Origin: Ptychodera flava
Taxonomy: Eukaryota > Hemichordata > Enteropneusta > Ptychoderidae
Direction of reading: 5' to 3'
Length of the DNA: 64,000 nt
Assembly: GCF_041260155.1 (NCBI RefSeq)
Contig: NC_091934.1
Span: forward strand, 40,239,194 to 40,303,193
This document shows, one piece after another, positions 22,061 to 35,262 of the stretch. A model generated the notes under the pieces. That model was given only the letters and a program-made list of their open reading frames with translations. It was not told where the DNA came from and made no database searches. A program made the translations under genes and the position numbers. Numbering within the stretch: the first letter of the stretch is position 1; the number at the start of each line of letters is the position of its first letter.

Positions 22061-25000
22061 TATGGCGCGTAATGCATGCCAAAATTAACATTCGTTTTCT
22101 TACACCACTGACCTAATTTTTCCACCAGTCATCCACATTCGGCTTGCCGATTTCTGAACCCACTCACTGAATTATTCCAGTGGTTAGCGATTTCTGAACC
22201 CACTTACTGCATCCTTCACGTGGTCAGCGTTTTCTGAACCCACTCACTTACATTCAAGTGGTTAGCGATTTCTGAACCCACTCGCTGAATTCTTCATGTG
22301 GTCAGCGATTTCTGAACCCACTCACTGAATTCTTCATGTGGTCAGCGATTTCTGAACCCACTCGCTGAATCCTTCAACTGGTTAGCGATTTCTGAATCAA
22401 CTCACTTACATTCAAGTGGTTAGCGATTTCTGAACCCACTTGCTGAATCCTTTAACTAGTTAGCGATTTCTGAACCCACTGACCGAATCCTTCAAGTGGT
22501 CAGCGATTTCTGAACCAACTCACCGAATCCATTAACTACTTGCCTACATTCCGCTAGGCACCCCAGCAGACTTGATATTTTTTCTATCATAATCCGGTCA
22601 CTCAAAAAGAGACCCGTCAAATTCACTCACGGATAAGGTGGCCGACCATTACGCTAGGGGGTCTTTATCAAAGCTTGTAAGATGTGACCCGGAAATGAAT
22701 CTTTACTGAGTTAGTAGCCTAATAGGTACTGAATCGCATGGTTCGCACTCCCAGCCCGCCTCACAAAACGTGAACAATTACAGTAAAAGGAGTGAAAAAT
22801 GACTTTTTGTCCGGACCAGAAGTCAGGCTTTCTTGACACACAAGACCAAACGTAATGACACCACCGTCAATCTACGCAAGCACAGTCGCTCTATGGATAG
22901 AGGGACTGTGACGCAAGTTTCGTTTTACTGTGGCGTCCATAGAAACCTATGCTCTTTGAAAAGGTCTGGTCAATCTTCGCTGATCACTGCGTCTCACGTG
23001 ACTTGACTAGACGCAGCACACGTAGTAAGACGCAGATACCGGCAAACCGCCATTTTGAAATGAGACAGTTTTTGGTCTCCCGGAAGTTGTTAATTGCGCA
23101 TGCCCGCACATAGTGTATCATTTTTTGTGGCGTGCTTTATAGTCTAATCTGGTAGCTGCCAATATTTCAAAACTTGTAAGAATGGTAATTAAATTCTTTG
23201 TTAAATTCTAGCCACGTTCGCATCATGAAACTGTGATAATTTTAGCTTTACTTCCAAGTAAAATTGAACAGCCAATGACAGCGCCCCATGATTCAACCAA
23301 TCAGATTTCGTAATTCGATACATGGCGGTTTCCCGTTACCTGCCTCTTTGTGCTTGTCACTGAGGCGGGGACCAGCCAATGGTCAATCGAAACTGGAGAC
23401 TCAGCCAAAGACGCGCAAAAGTTCGGCGAAATACTGGAAAGATATAAATATGTAAGTGTTTACAGATTGTTCCGACTATAATGAGCCGTGCAAACAAACG
23501 TCTTGAACAGCTAAACTAACGATGGAGGCAGTCGATTGTAAGCTTCATGCTAGGCAATGCACGTTGTGACCGACGGTACGGAGATCAAGTTTGCTGAATG
23601 AATTGAGAGAGAAAACATATATCAATAAAAATTCAATATTTCACCAACGTAATCATTGGACTAGTCGTTTCTTCCATTATGCAGTAGGCTATTATGAAAA
23701 TTTCGTTGAAAATAAATGACGGGACTGCTTCTACTCCGTCTACTCAAACGAAGTTTGGTGTACGGCCGGGCTACGCTGTATGTACAGGATAGGCAATACA
23801 TGTACAGCCCATCAACTTCGCATATCGTTGCCGTAATTGAAAATGCTCAGAAAGGAACAAATTATATCTTGAATACAGTATAAAAGTCTTACTTAGTAAA
23901 TTTAAAAGTATTTCCAAATAATATCAAACGTAACGGGTATCTAATCCTCATAAGGACTACCGTAGTACAATTACCGGCTAGATGCGAGCACAACATTAAT
24001 GGCGCTCCAGGCATGGTAGAAGTTCGAACACAAGGGAGATCCCGGCCGGCCTCACTGCAAAGTCGTCCCCGTGCACACCCGGCCCAACAGCAAACTAACC
24101 TTTTGGTTTGATTCTGTTGTTTACTTATTTTTTAAAGAATTCATGACACAAACAGGGCTCGAAATTAACTTTTTACGCTGGTAGTCTACTTGGGCTACCA
24201 TTTTCTGAAGTTGGTAGTCCAGTGACAATGGCTGGTAGTCCATGAATATTTTAGTTGAGGGATGCTGTACTCGTCCGAGTATAAGCCCGGTTCAGCAACA
24301 CAAAAGCAGTAAGACTGGGGGCTTCAACTCGAGAAAGCCCATGTTATGTGTCACGAACGCTTAATTTTAATTTTCATGTACATTTTAACACTTTCTATCA
24401 CTTTCAAAATCGGCTAACACATCCAAAGAAATTGTAACTTGAGTAAAGAAAAACAGAAAAACAATATTCTCATGATCCTTATGAACTGGCATGCCTTGTT
24501 ATACCCGAGTCTCTCTATACAGAACGTAATACATTTATAGATCGACAACCATTACATAGATAAAAGACAGCGAAACGCAACCAAGCTTAACTGACATAGT
24601 GTTTTATATTACTTTCAAATCAAAGTGATTACACAATCTTTTGATATAGAAGTGACAGTTTTGTGAAATTTCAGCATCAAAACCGTCATTGCCAAAATAT
24701 GTTGCTTCGATTTCGCAATCACCTTGCCGCTAATGCGGCAATCAGCTGAATTTTATTACTTCAAGTTCCTCAATTTTGATAGTTATTTGCCTACAGAAGT
24801 GAGCCAAGTGCATATAGTGTCGTCTTGATTTTACATCGGTACCGGGAGTTCCTGTGTGACCTTGTGCAGGGTGCGCATCCGGCTCTGCCAACTTCAGTTT
24901 GAATAACCCGTATATAACGCACACATTGTACCAGAATAGAATGTCAGCCTCCTCTCCCAAAGTTCTGTATCCTCTGAAACACAGTAACAGTACGTTTTTG

Positions 25001-26620
25001 AACAGAGGAGAACAAAATAAAATCATTCGCAGGTCATTCAGCCAGCGACCGTGGACGTTTGCCCGGGCAGGGCGTGGCATGGCCCCAGGAATTTTTTGGG
25101 ACTGTTGGCTGATCCGGGTGGCTGATGAGAGCCTCTTATTATACGACATTGAACTATTCTAAGGTCTTAAAATACGTTAAGAACATTTCCTTTTATCGTT
25201 TCCTAGGACCGTTTCTTGTTTTAACTTAGTTAAATTACGATATTCAATTACCATATTGTCGTTTTTCTGAAATCGTACGATGACGAGAGCTGTACTTCTA
25301 TGCGAGCTATCACTCGTGCGAGGCATGCTGCAAGACGTATACATGTGCGTTGTCAACAAACCCGCGCGGCAATCCAACTCGATCGGACAATATTTAGCGT
25401 TTGTATATCACTACAGAAGTACAAATTTGGCTTATTTCTTCACTGAACAACATTTCAAGATGGATGAAAGGGAATAACATGTAATTTCGAACAAAAAAGG
25501 TTAAAAGTTAAAAAATAATGGGGCTCTAAGGCCAGGAAGAAAAATAAAATAGAAATAATCCACTGACGGAGCGTGTTAGTTGGCGTAAACGCACTTGTTG
25601 TCGACGTAAAACTCAGAGGTCAAAACTTTTTCGAACAAAAAAGGTTAAAAGTTAAAAAATAATGGGGCTCTAAGGCCAGGAAGAAAAATAAAATAGAAAT
25701 AATCCACTGACGGAGCGTGTTAGTTGGCGTAAACGCACTTGTTGTCGACGTAAAACTCAGAGGTCAAAACTTTTTCGAACAAAAAAGGTTAAAAGTTAAA
25801 AAATAATGGGGCTCTAAGGCCAGGAAGAAAAATAAAATAGAAATAATCCACTGACGGAGCGTGTTAGTTGGCGTAAACGCACTTGTTGTCGACGTAAAAC
25901 TCAGAGGTCAAAGCTAATTTCGACCCCTTAGCATTCTAGTAAAAATTGACACCACAATTTTTGTGACGACATTTGACGTAGGCATGACGCTGTGTGACGT
26001 AGGGGTCTTGTTACGTGTCATAAGTAGAAACTAATGAAGTTGAGCTTAGGGAGTTCAGTACTTGAAGGATTCGGTGAGTTGGTTCAGAAATCGCTGACCA
26101 CATGAAGAATTCAGCGAGTGGGTTCAGAAATCGCTAACCACTTGGAGGATTCATTGAGTGGGTTAATAAATCGCTGACTAGTTGAAGGATTCAGTGAGTG
26201 GGTTCAGAAATCGCTAACTATAGTTGAAGGATTCAGTGAGTGGGTTCAGAAATCGCTGACCACATGAAGAATTCAGTGAGTGGGTTCAGAAATCGCTGAC
26301 CACATGAAGAATTCAGTGAGTGGGTTCAGAAATCGCTGACCACATGAAGAATTCAGTGAGTGGGTTCAGAAATCGCTGACCACATGAAGAATTCAGCGAG
26401 TGGGTTCAGAAATCGCTAACCACTTGAATGTAAGTGAGTGGGTTCAGAAATCGCTGACCACGTGAAGGATGCTGTAAGTGGGTTCAGAAATCGCTAACCA
26501 CTTGAATAATTCAGTGAGTGGGTTCAGAAATCGGCAAGCCGAATGTGGATGACTAGTGGAAAAATTCGGTCAGTGGTGTAAGAAAACGGATGTTAATTTT
26601 GGCGTGCATTACGCGCCATA
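22061..26620. mobile_element. Foldback/Galileo-like element, 4.56 kb, 7 bp target duplication
   Basis: Seen: a perfect 7 bp duplication GGGCACT at 22054-22060 and 26621-26627. The terminal inverted repeats start TATGGCGCGTAATGC and run about 480-560 bp each (22061 to about 22540, and about 26055-26620). The inner parts are about 10-12 tandem copies of a roughly 40 bp unit built on CAGCGATTTCTGAACCCACT, inverted on the right arm. The interior (22545-26050) has no recognisable transposase. It holds a less AT-rich stretch (about 22950-23450) and three tandem 144 bp units. Known: long inverted arms made of tandem subrepeats define Foldback-type elements, and Galileo (P superfamily) makes 7 bp duplications. 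Inference: non-autonomous relative. Confidence 0.9.
25486..25917. repeat. Tandem triplication, 144 bp unit
   Basis: Three almost identical consecutive copies of a 144 bp unit start at about 25486, 25630 and 25774. Each contains AATGGGGCTCTAAGGCCAGG and GTTGTCGACGTAAAACTCAG. The near-identity implies recent expansion. It lies inside the Foldback-like element, just before its right arm. Confidence 0.97.
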
Positions 26621-26627
26621 GGGCACT

Positions 26628-28961
26628 ATCAATAGTCATCGTCTAGTCTTAAGTGATTTTCACTGTAAGTGTCGTATGCTCTCTCACTCTAGCCTGCCAC
26701 AACGAACTAAATGCGACAATCTATCACGTCCAACCGAACGTCATTGACGCTATGTTTTCATTACTTCTATGCAATATATCAAATACAGTTTCTTGCTGTC
26801 TCCCTACAGCGTGCTGAAACACACAATGTTCAGTTTGTTGACAAAGCCTGTATATAAGTGAATCAGAGTCTAAACTGGAAGTCGTTTGTCAACGATACAA
26901 ATGCACGGTACACAGGCTCTGTTGGCAAGCTGAATACTGGACAGTTCAACATGCTATAGGGAGTAGAACAAGAACGCAATTGTATAGACTGAACAAAAAT
27001 ATTGTCAAATTATCAAAGTTAATATAGCACTGCCCTGCTATTGCAGTGTCACTGTTACCGCATATTTGCGGTGAGAGAGATTATGATAGCTCTGACTCTG
27101 ATGTAGTTGAATAAGAGACTGGGTTATATGACTCTCATTACAATGAAATAAACATGTGCATAAGATAAGGCCAGAGAGCAACATATGGAAGACCGGTAGA
27201 CTTGACAGTTATCAGGGAGTTTCGAATTCTGGCAAATGAGAAAAAAGTTTGAGTCACCATGCTTAATTCTATAAATTGTCACATTCTCATTGTAAAATAA
27301 CACAAAAGTAAAACTTTGAACGGTAAAGTTTCTAATTTAAGTAAAAATAATGTGTGACGAAATGGAATTATTTATTTTTACCAAACATGCAATGATTACA
27401 TACAAAATTTCAGAGATTAAAACGTTTATTTTAACCTTCCAGTGAGTGTGGTCAATTTTGAGCAGCATTTGTCATATTTGTCTTGTACTTTTAAAAACAT
27501 AGTTTTGGTAGGTCACTCTGCATAGCTTTTCACAATTCGGGAGAAAGAGCCAGAATTTCTCAATTAGCATATTCTCTCAGCTCAGACTGATAAATGAAAA
27601 AAAAAACACTAATAGGTTTAAAAATGAATCGGTTTTAGAACTTGCCTTATGCCTATAAAAACTGCTAGTAACAGGCAGTGTAGAATATATGCGAGCAGAA
27701 CTGCCCAATACATGTTTTTTCTCCTTTGCGTGCATCCCTCATAAATATGCGCCTACATGATATTTTTGATGGACGTTGCTTAAAACAATTTGATCATGTG
27801 GACGGGGAACTTGAAGTTTTTTAGGGTATTGAGGGGAACTTGAAAAATTAAGATTCCAATCGCAATTCCTCCAGCGCCCCTTCCCTCGTAACCGTTTATT
27901 GTGAACGTAGCCTAACTTTGAACGCTTAGGCTTACGCATTTGAATTCATGACATGCGCGCATGCTCATCGCGAATTTCAGTCCTCATACGGCGTCCTATC
28001 CGTAGCGCATGACCCTTCAAATTATAGTCTGGCCTTTACAGCCGATTCTGACGCTAGCACAATAACAAAAACGTTACCTGGTGAGCGAAAGCAACCTCAC
28101 CACAACTATGCACATGATAATGGTTCCGTCCATAACATCTCCCAAAGATTAATGGGGCAATATTGGATATCAACTTTACTCAGCCGATTGTACTCCCGAG
28201 TGCATTAGCTGTCATATTTTTAGATGCATATCACATTTGCAGCAGGCGCCTGCTCATCGACAGGCCACCATCATCAGGCTTCTACGGCGTTAAACAAACA
28301 GCAACTACTCTTCAATTTCGACCACGTTTAGAACAAACATCAAGATTTGTGTTACTACTGGGCCTCTGACAGAAACATGGCCAGGTAGGGTTTAATTGGC
28401 GTGAGAATTGAAAATCGGTAGTCATTTGTCATACGCAACCAAAATGTTTTGTTGTCGTAATTGTGCGTGCGTCAGAAGGGGATCGTACATGAGTAGCGCC
28501 TTTTTCCATTGGTCAGTTTCCTAGCCTGTGATCTCACCGGCATTTCCGTAATGTTTTTTTATAATTTTTACCAAATTTCCGTCGAGTACCTTAGCACCAG
28601 CAACAATGCTAAGGTAGAGGTGACCTCACACAACGGAAATGTGGCCATTGATGTCAATGACCCGTTTCCAATGAATGACCTTTACACCAGAAAGATAACG
28701 GCAAGTTGTAGTGGAAATTTGCTGTATTCACAACAGACAGTTGTGAATTTGTGAAACATTATACGAGTTATTACTGCGGGTCAATTGCCTAACCACTCCC
28801 TTCACGGAGTACTGAGGCAGTTGGGCATGTTTTTAAATTCTGTAGGGAACGAGCACAACTAATAGCAGAAGCTAAAGTATACTTATAAGCTCTTACTTGC
28901 ATAATTTGTGTATATCTGTCCGTACGTCTGTCTGTCTGCAAGCTAGTTTGCATGCATACTT
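26628..28961. other. Spacer between acetyltransferase paralogs, no gene seen
   Basis: About 2.3 kb of AT-rich sequence. A plus-strand frame at 28509-28754, with a plausible beta-rich tail (VEVTSHNGNVAIDVNDPF), is the only peptide that looks non-random. It has no recognised family or splice partners and is not called. Confidence 0.55.
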
Positions 28962-29300
28962 GTATGTATGTATGTATGTATGTATGTATGTATGTATGTA
29001 TGTATGTATGTATGTATGTATGTATGTATGTATGTGTATGTATGTATGTGTGTATGTATGTATGTATGTATGTATGTATGTATGTATGTATGTATGTATG
29101 TATGTATGTATGTATGTATGTATGTATGCATGCATGTATGTATGTACGTACGTACGTATGTATGTATGTATGTATGTATGTATGTATGTATGTATGTATG
29201 TATGTATGTATGTATGTATGTATGTATGTATGTATGTATGTATGTATGTATGTGTATGTATGTATGTATGTATGTATGTACGTATGTATGTATGTGTGTT
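28962..29300. repeat. (ATGT)n microsatellite, ~340 bp
   Basis: A long TATG tetranucleotide array with rare variants (TGCA and TACG interruptions around 29127-29158, TGTG at several points). All reading frames through it (MYVC repeats) are artefacts. Confidence 0.98.
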
Positions 29301-30765
29301 TATGTATCTATGTATGTATTATGTATCTATCTATGTCCCTGTGTACCGAGATACATATAGTTCGAGCTTTTGAAAGACAAAACGCACTATGCGGAAAACT
29401 ATGAATAATTTTCGCATACAAAATGTACTATGTCTGCCCATTTATATATGTTTTACAATTAACATTTATTTACTTCACTATATTTTCGTGATAAGATGTG
29501 CACATGTGTACAAGAAACTTGATTTTGGAATGCCATCCCAAAGTGTCATTACACTATACATGATAGTCTACGGCGAAAAGTATGAAAAAAAATTTTCCAA
29601 TACAAAACTAGCTGTATCTCTTTATTAGTATATGTTTGACCGTCATTGAAATAAAGCTGTTTTATTTGATAACCTCAGAAAACAGGTGTATAAATGAATG
29701 CTGCTGCCCGTTTCAGAATGATTTATTTGTGTGATTTGCATTTCAGTAAAAAAGGCCCCTCGTTATTCTCTGAAAGTTTCAAGGGTCCCTTTAACATTCA
29801 GATTTTTGTGCCCTCCCCTCATTTTCTCTTCTGCTTTCCTGCTTTTAATTGGGCTCGTTACCTTACGTTTACTTTTGCTTGCAGTCGGGCTTAGCCTCCA
29901 AAGCACCTTCGATGACCTTCGTTATAGGCTGATATGGACTACTGAGATTGTCTTGGTCATGAAGGGTTTTAAATTCTTCTATTTTGGCCGTTGTTTTGGT
30001 TTAGCCTACAACCTTGGCTTCTGTTATGGCTTTTTTCGTATGTTTTTATTTGTAGGTACCCATGTGTGTGACCAATGTGTCTGTGACGAAGATTTTTGTT
30101 TCACTGAGTTATTCATATCTCATAAAGTTCACACCACGCAAGGTGATATTTTGTATCTGGTGTGTTCATGAATAATTCTAAATCAAATTAGTTTGCTTCC
30201 AAGGGCTGTAGGTTCCATAACTCAGAAAAATTGTTACAAAAATTATTGGCTCAAAGGCAATTCGAACAATTGGATGTGACTTTGACATAGTATTAATGAT
30301 TTTAATATTGAAAAATCGATAGGGTTTGGAGCTTACTGATTAGAAGCTTATTTGCTATAGAACAAAAGCATTTATAAGTAGACCATAAATAAAGTCTTAA
30401 ACTAATGTTGGTCGGACTTCTGAGTTGTAATAGGTGTGATTTTGATATACTATGAATGATTTTATAGTTATATACTGGATAGGGTTTGGTGCTTACTTAT
30501 TTAAAAGAGGTTTATATGTCATTGAACAAGTTGTTATGATAAGACCAAAAATACAATTTGAAACTGAATTCGCTCGGACTTCTGATTTACATGGTAATAG
30601 TGTTTAGTTATGCTGACAGTTTACAGTGTATGACGATTGATGCATACGATTGATAACTGGCTTGGTTGGTTAGTAAATTAATTACATCATAAACGAGAAT
30701 TGTTTGCACAGAATTTGATAGGGCGTTATATTTAGCTTTAAGGGTGACTCATAATAATTAGAATA
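29301..30765. other. Spacer, no gene seen
   Basis: AT-rich. The frame at 29731-30171 is T-rich on the coding strand and gives a low-complexity F/L/C peptide. No exon or element was recognised. Confidence 0.5.
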
Positions 30766-30772
30766 CTTACAC

Positions 30773-31473
30773 CATAGACAAATATAGAAACAGACTACCA
30801 ACGCGGCATGCCTTTTATTCCATGGTCTTCTCGGTAGACTATTGCCTTCTCATATTACAATGAGCTTCAAAGGTGTTAAACTTTTTGGAGACTTTGTTTG
30901 TGGCTGATAATTGCACGAGATTATGCGAAAATACGTCGAGATGGCATCGTGCTGCCAGTCGCGTAGCAACCATAGGTACTTTGTGAACTCTCAGGGCAGA
31001 AACACTGCTTCGCGCAAAGCAAAACATAACACGCCAGCAGTTTCATAAACATGTCCTTCCTTGACAAACGTGTGAAAGACGGTATGACTGACCGTAAACC
31101 ATTGAGTAAAACCAGACAGTATCGATAAAAGACTTTCAAATTTGGTTCAAACACACTCATTATATATTCATAAAAATATGAGAGGAATTTTTAAAACGGT
31201 AAAACTCACTTTCCTGAAGCTCAAAACACTCCCGTTTTCGCCAGCACGCCAATTCCGCTCAGCACCACACGACAACAACAACACAAACTTTGCCGAACAT
31301 ACTTTCGCTTAACAATTGGCGAAATTTCGAAAATTACCGAAGGATGCATGGTCGGCACTCTTCGGAAAAGCGAGGCGAGAGCTTCCTGAAGCGAGGCGAA
31401 CATGGATGGGTTACGTAACCGCTTCACGCCTTGAACAATACCCGTTGCTAGTATGTTTCTATATTTGTCTGTG
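30773..31473. mobile_element. P-like non-autonomous element, copy 1 (701 bp)
   Basis: Perfect 7 bp duplication CTTACAC at 30766-30772 and 31474-31480. Ends CATAGACAAATATAGAAACA and (complement) CACAGACAAATATAGAAACA. The whole length matches the copy at 56845-57548 in the opposite orientation at high identity. No transposase. Known: P-superfamily elements (ProtoP/1360, Galileo) begin CA and make 7-8 bp duplications. Confidence 0.92.
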
Positions 31474-31480
31474 CTTACAC

Positions 31481-31997
31481 GTAATGTGCATATTATCAAA
31501 CCTCTGAAGTTCACTGGTCATATTGAATGTTAATAATGGTGACACTTTGAACACCTTGGAAATTAATACACTGAATTTGATCATACAGTCATTATATTCT
31601 ATGCTGAAAGTTTGATAGACATGGCATAAGGTTTGACGTATTTGCCTGTCAATTTCTTATTGTAATTTTTCAACGTCTTAAATTCATCATGAAATTAATA
31701 TTCATTTTTATACTGCCAACGACAACAAACATAGAACAACAAACATGAACAAAAACAAACAAATACAGCATCCCTTTAATTTTATTTTTCAGGAAGAACA
31801 AATGATACCTGAATTTCCTATGCCACTGTCTTGGTCTTGTGTACTGTTTGTTACTGGATAGAACCAGTAAAATACTGGCAAGACAATAGCCTAGGGTTGT
31901 TCTATGTAAATTCATTAGTGCGGTCAGACGTATATTTATGTACTTCGACCATTGTCATATAAAAAAAAATTGGCAATACCGATTGACTTCCTTTCAG
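31481..31997. other. 5' flank of acetyltransferase 2
   Basis: No gene recognised. The promoter or first exon of the second acetyltransferase gene should lie here or further upstream. It ends in the pyrimidine-rich acceptor TTCCTTTCAG. Confidence 0.5.
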
Positions 31998-34900
31998 TTC
32001 TAATGTCAAAGTTCGCATTGCAACAAAAGAAGATCTGAGAGCATCCAGTGCTCTTACAGTTGAAGAAGGCTGGGACTATCCGATTGATTATCTAGAAGCA
32101 TTGTGGTTCACGGACCCAGACGGCTTTTTTGTTGCCGAGAAAGGTGATGAGATTGTGGGTAAGTGTATCATTTAGACACTTACCAAAATTTATGGACTTT
32201 ATCGGTTCGCCAAAATATTGACCAAAATCTGGATAAACAGCAACAAACGAGATTGGAACTAATTTTGGAGAATTGGATCCCCATATTTTTCAAATTTCTT
32301 AAAAGTGTTGAGTGCCCTATAGCCAAATGTTGCAATATTACAAATTACTCATAGAAAGCAAATGCATTGCTTAAAGACAATTAAAGGCAGATGAGCTTAC
32401 ATTTGCAGATTAAACCAACATTAGTTCACTATCAATTTCCAAACACGATTGGAACTAATTTGGGATAATTGGATGGTGAAGTAATGTCTGTTTAATCTGC
32501 AAATGTAAGCTCGTCTGCTTTTCTTTTTAGGTTATACACTTGTTTTATGAGTAATTTGTAATATTGCAACATTCAGCTATACGGCATCCATCATTTTTGA
32601 GAAATTCGAAAAATATGAATATCCGATTATCCCAAATTAGTTACAATCATGTTTCCAATAGTGTTAACAGTCTTCCGTTCATAGTCGACCTTATACATGA
32701 GGATTATTTTGCTGTCAATCATTCATATGAGAGCTCCATCATTAGTAGAACAGATGTTGTGTGTGAGAATGTTTACATATGTCGTACATTGGAAACCGTT
32801 TTATTGGCTTGAGAATATAAAGAAATGAGCACAATTGTTAACAGGGGCTGCAAGAGAAAATTGAGGAGGCCACGAAAAATGCTGGGTGTTTAAGGGGGCC
32901 TTAAAAATACAGAGCATGGGGTTTCCAACTTTTACCTTAACGCAAATCATAGTCTGATAAATCACTCTGGATAGGGCAGAAAACAATCCTTTCATAAACC
33001 AGTTGTCCGCGGTTATGCACCGAAACAGCTGTGTTTGATTGGCTGACGGTCATGAACAGTTTGTGCTTGCGAATACTGTAATCTCGTCTGTAAAAGTATG
33101 GGAATAAGGAATGACGACAAGGGTTTACCATCATGTGGATAAGAAGGCAGACTATGGGCCTGGGAAAAATATTTTTTACAGTCAGCTCGGAAGATTAATA
33201 TGTAGAGCAGATGACATCTTTTAATAAAATTTCAATATGATGTTTGTTGCACACCTTAACACTTCTAATTACCTTATTCCAGTGGAATAAATTTACGACA
33301 GTTGTCGAGCACATAAAATGCACGAAGGGAAACTAATTGCTCATAGTTTGCGCCATAGACTACAATTTACAGTGAAGAGATACCCTTTTTGGTGAGATTC
33401 CAAAGTCAAATTTCTTGTACATAAATCACCATATTTGTGTGGAATATACCCAGGTCTGAGAAGGCAGTCGAAAGACGAAGTCGTCAAATACTATAGTTTA
33501 CTTTTTTATCACTGAACTAATAATAGACAGTGGCTACGTTCAGTGAAGCATCACACTTAGGTGAGCGACTGTGCAATATCGATGCGGAGGCCAGCGACAT
33601 GAAGTGTCTGTAGAAGGTAGAAATGGCTCTAATTTGGGGAGGCGAGGTTTCCAGTTGATATAGCAGTTTTGACGGGAAAAGGGTCTATGAGTCACGAGAA
33701 AGGCACATAATGAATTAAATACATTGTCTTAGCAGATGGAATCTCTGGTTGGTAGAATAAACAATGATAGGAAGCGGTGCCTCAAAGCTGAACTCTTAGA
33801 AGGAATGATGTATGAATATCTAAAGTAAAACAATGTACTAATAGTGGCGTAATAAATAAATGTATTTCCTGACAATATTTTAGTCCAGTAACTTCATGTC
33901 CATTGTCAAACATGCATAAATACACAGACATAGCAAATTTTATCGTTAAAAAGTTGTTTAAAGTTTCTGACATAGACAACCATACCGGGTAATGTTTATT
34001 CATATCAATAATCTAATATATAAATGCATACATATAACCAGTTTTACATTGAAAAAAAATGATGCCAGTTGGAGCCGTGGAAAACCATGTATAGTGAAAT
34101 GACATGTTTAGGTGAAATTCCAAAATAAAGTTTCTTGCACAGAAATATATCCTCATCACCACATTCCAGTGAATGAAATTCCTAATTATGACCAAACAGA
34201 TATAAATGCACAAATATAGGTAATTTTGTCTTCGAAAAAAAATTGTTCGAGTCCATGAACACACACACCCTGTAGTATTGTCGTATAGTAAGTATAACAA
34301 TCAAAAATTCAGTTCTGTGTCGTCTATAGTGACACACACCGATATCAGAGCTTTAAAGACAGGGTGATTATTGGTTTTCTTGCTCAGTATTACTGGTATT
34401 TCTAATATAAAAAGTACGCAGAAGAAGCAATGAATGTTCGTTAGGGTAAGGGCCAGATTTCCATAAAATGACTATATACACTTGAATCGTCTTTCAGTTG
34501 AATACTTTGTATCCTATCACTGGAATGCTGTTTCCCCTTACAGGTACAGTAATGGCAATTAATATCAACGACGATATTGCATTCTTTACAATGAGTATTA
34601 CCAAGAAGGGCCACCGAAAGCAAGGTATTCAACGCAGACTTATCGAAGAAGTTTTCAAACATACTGGTGACAGAAACGTCGGACTTACCTCACTTGATGA
34701 ACGTCACCAACACGTTTACGCCGAAATTGGTTTCAAGCTTATTTCTTACCAGATAACTTGTTTTCGGGGTTTAGTCGATCAATCTGCATTGCTAAGCAAG
34801 AGCACTCTTCAATCATCAAAGTTTAACATTTTACCGCTAAGCAGTGTGTCTTTTGATAGCCTTGTCGTTTATGACGCAAAGGCTATGTCATTTACGAGGG

Positions 34901-35262
34901 AAGTTTTTCTTAATGCTTGGTGCAAGGGAGCTGGAGTTCTCTCTTTTGTTTCGGTCGATGAACGTGGTGAAATTGTTGGCTATATAAACGCACGTCCATT
35001 GACTGATGAATTTTCTGTACTACCACTAATCGCTGACAATGCAGAAATTGCGGAATTATTATTCAATACCCTTATTCATCACCTACCCGCCAATTCATTC
35101 GTGAGGCTTCTCACTGTCATGCCAAATCTGGCCGCTGTTGAGTTAGCGAAAAAGTATAACATACAAGAAGTAAATCGTACATTAACCTGTCAATTCACAA
35201 AAAACATAATACCCGTTAAGATCGACAAAATATTTTCTGCTGCGTCAGCAGAAATGATTTAG
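31998..35262 (+). CDS. GNAT acetyltransferase, YitH/holothin-acyltransferase-like, paralog 2 (first exon not found)
   Basis: Exons 31998-32158 (161 nt) and 34544-35262 (719 nt) have exactly the lengths, phases and splice positions of paralog 1 at 16582-21454. Donor G|GTAAGT; acceptor TTACAG|GT. The join reads ...GDEIVG-TVMAININDD. The protein parts match paralog 1 closely (SITKKGHRKQGIQRR, FKLISYQ, SSVSFDSL, GYINAR, LAAVELAKKYNIQE), including the unusual RKQGIQ acetyl-CoA loop. AATAAA at 35327-35332 is a likely poly(A) signal. The intron carries a nested pair of MITEs just inside its 5' end. Cytosolic acetyl-CoA-dependent transfer is the family role; the substrate is unknown. Confidence 0.87.
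32246..32665. mobile_element. AACACGATT MITE, outer copy of a nested pair
   Basis: Left end AACGAGATTGGAACTAATTT. The right end (complement AACACTATTGGAAATTGATA) resumes after the inner copy. A 4 bp duplication AACA lies at 32242-32245 and 32666-32669. Interrupted by the inner copy at 32442-32653. Confidence 0.85.
32442..32653. mobile_element. AACACGATT MITE, inner copy of a nested pair
   Basis: 212 bp, ends AACACGATTGGAACTAATTT and (complement) AACATGATTGTAACTAATTT, with a perfect 4 bp duplication TCCA at 32438-32441 and 32654-32657. Inserted into an older member of its own family. It is nearly the same length and sequence as copy 1 at 19993-20205. Confidence 0.92.
32666..34543. other. Rest of acetyltransferase 2 intron
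   Basis: No gene or clear element seen. Two weakly similar stretches (about 33240-33330 and 34110-34220, sharing TTTCTTG and ATTCCAGTG motifs) may be an old duplication. Confidence 0.45.

Noticed and set aside
22140-22540. Regularly spaced repeats considered as a CRISPR-like array
   Set aside because: The units are contiguous and degenerate, with an inverted counterpart at 26055-26560; this is the arm of a foldback transposon in animal DNA.
24742-25149. 135-codon minus-strand frame inside the foldback element
   Set aside because: No recognisable transposase or other motif; overlapped by a plus-strand frame of similar quality.
28509-28754. Plus-strand frame with protein-like tail VEVTSHNGNVAIDV
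   Set aside because: No family recognised, no ATG context or splice partner; possibly a lone exon but not supportable.
28893-29404. Long frames of MYVC/HTYI repeats
   Set aside because: Six-frame translations of the (ATGT)n array; the same applies to 59288-59726.
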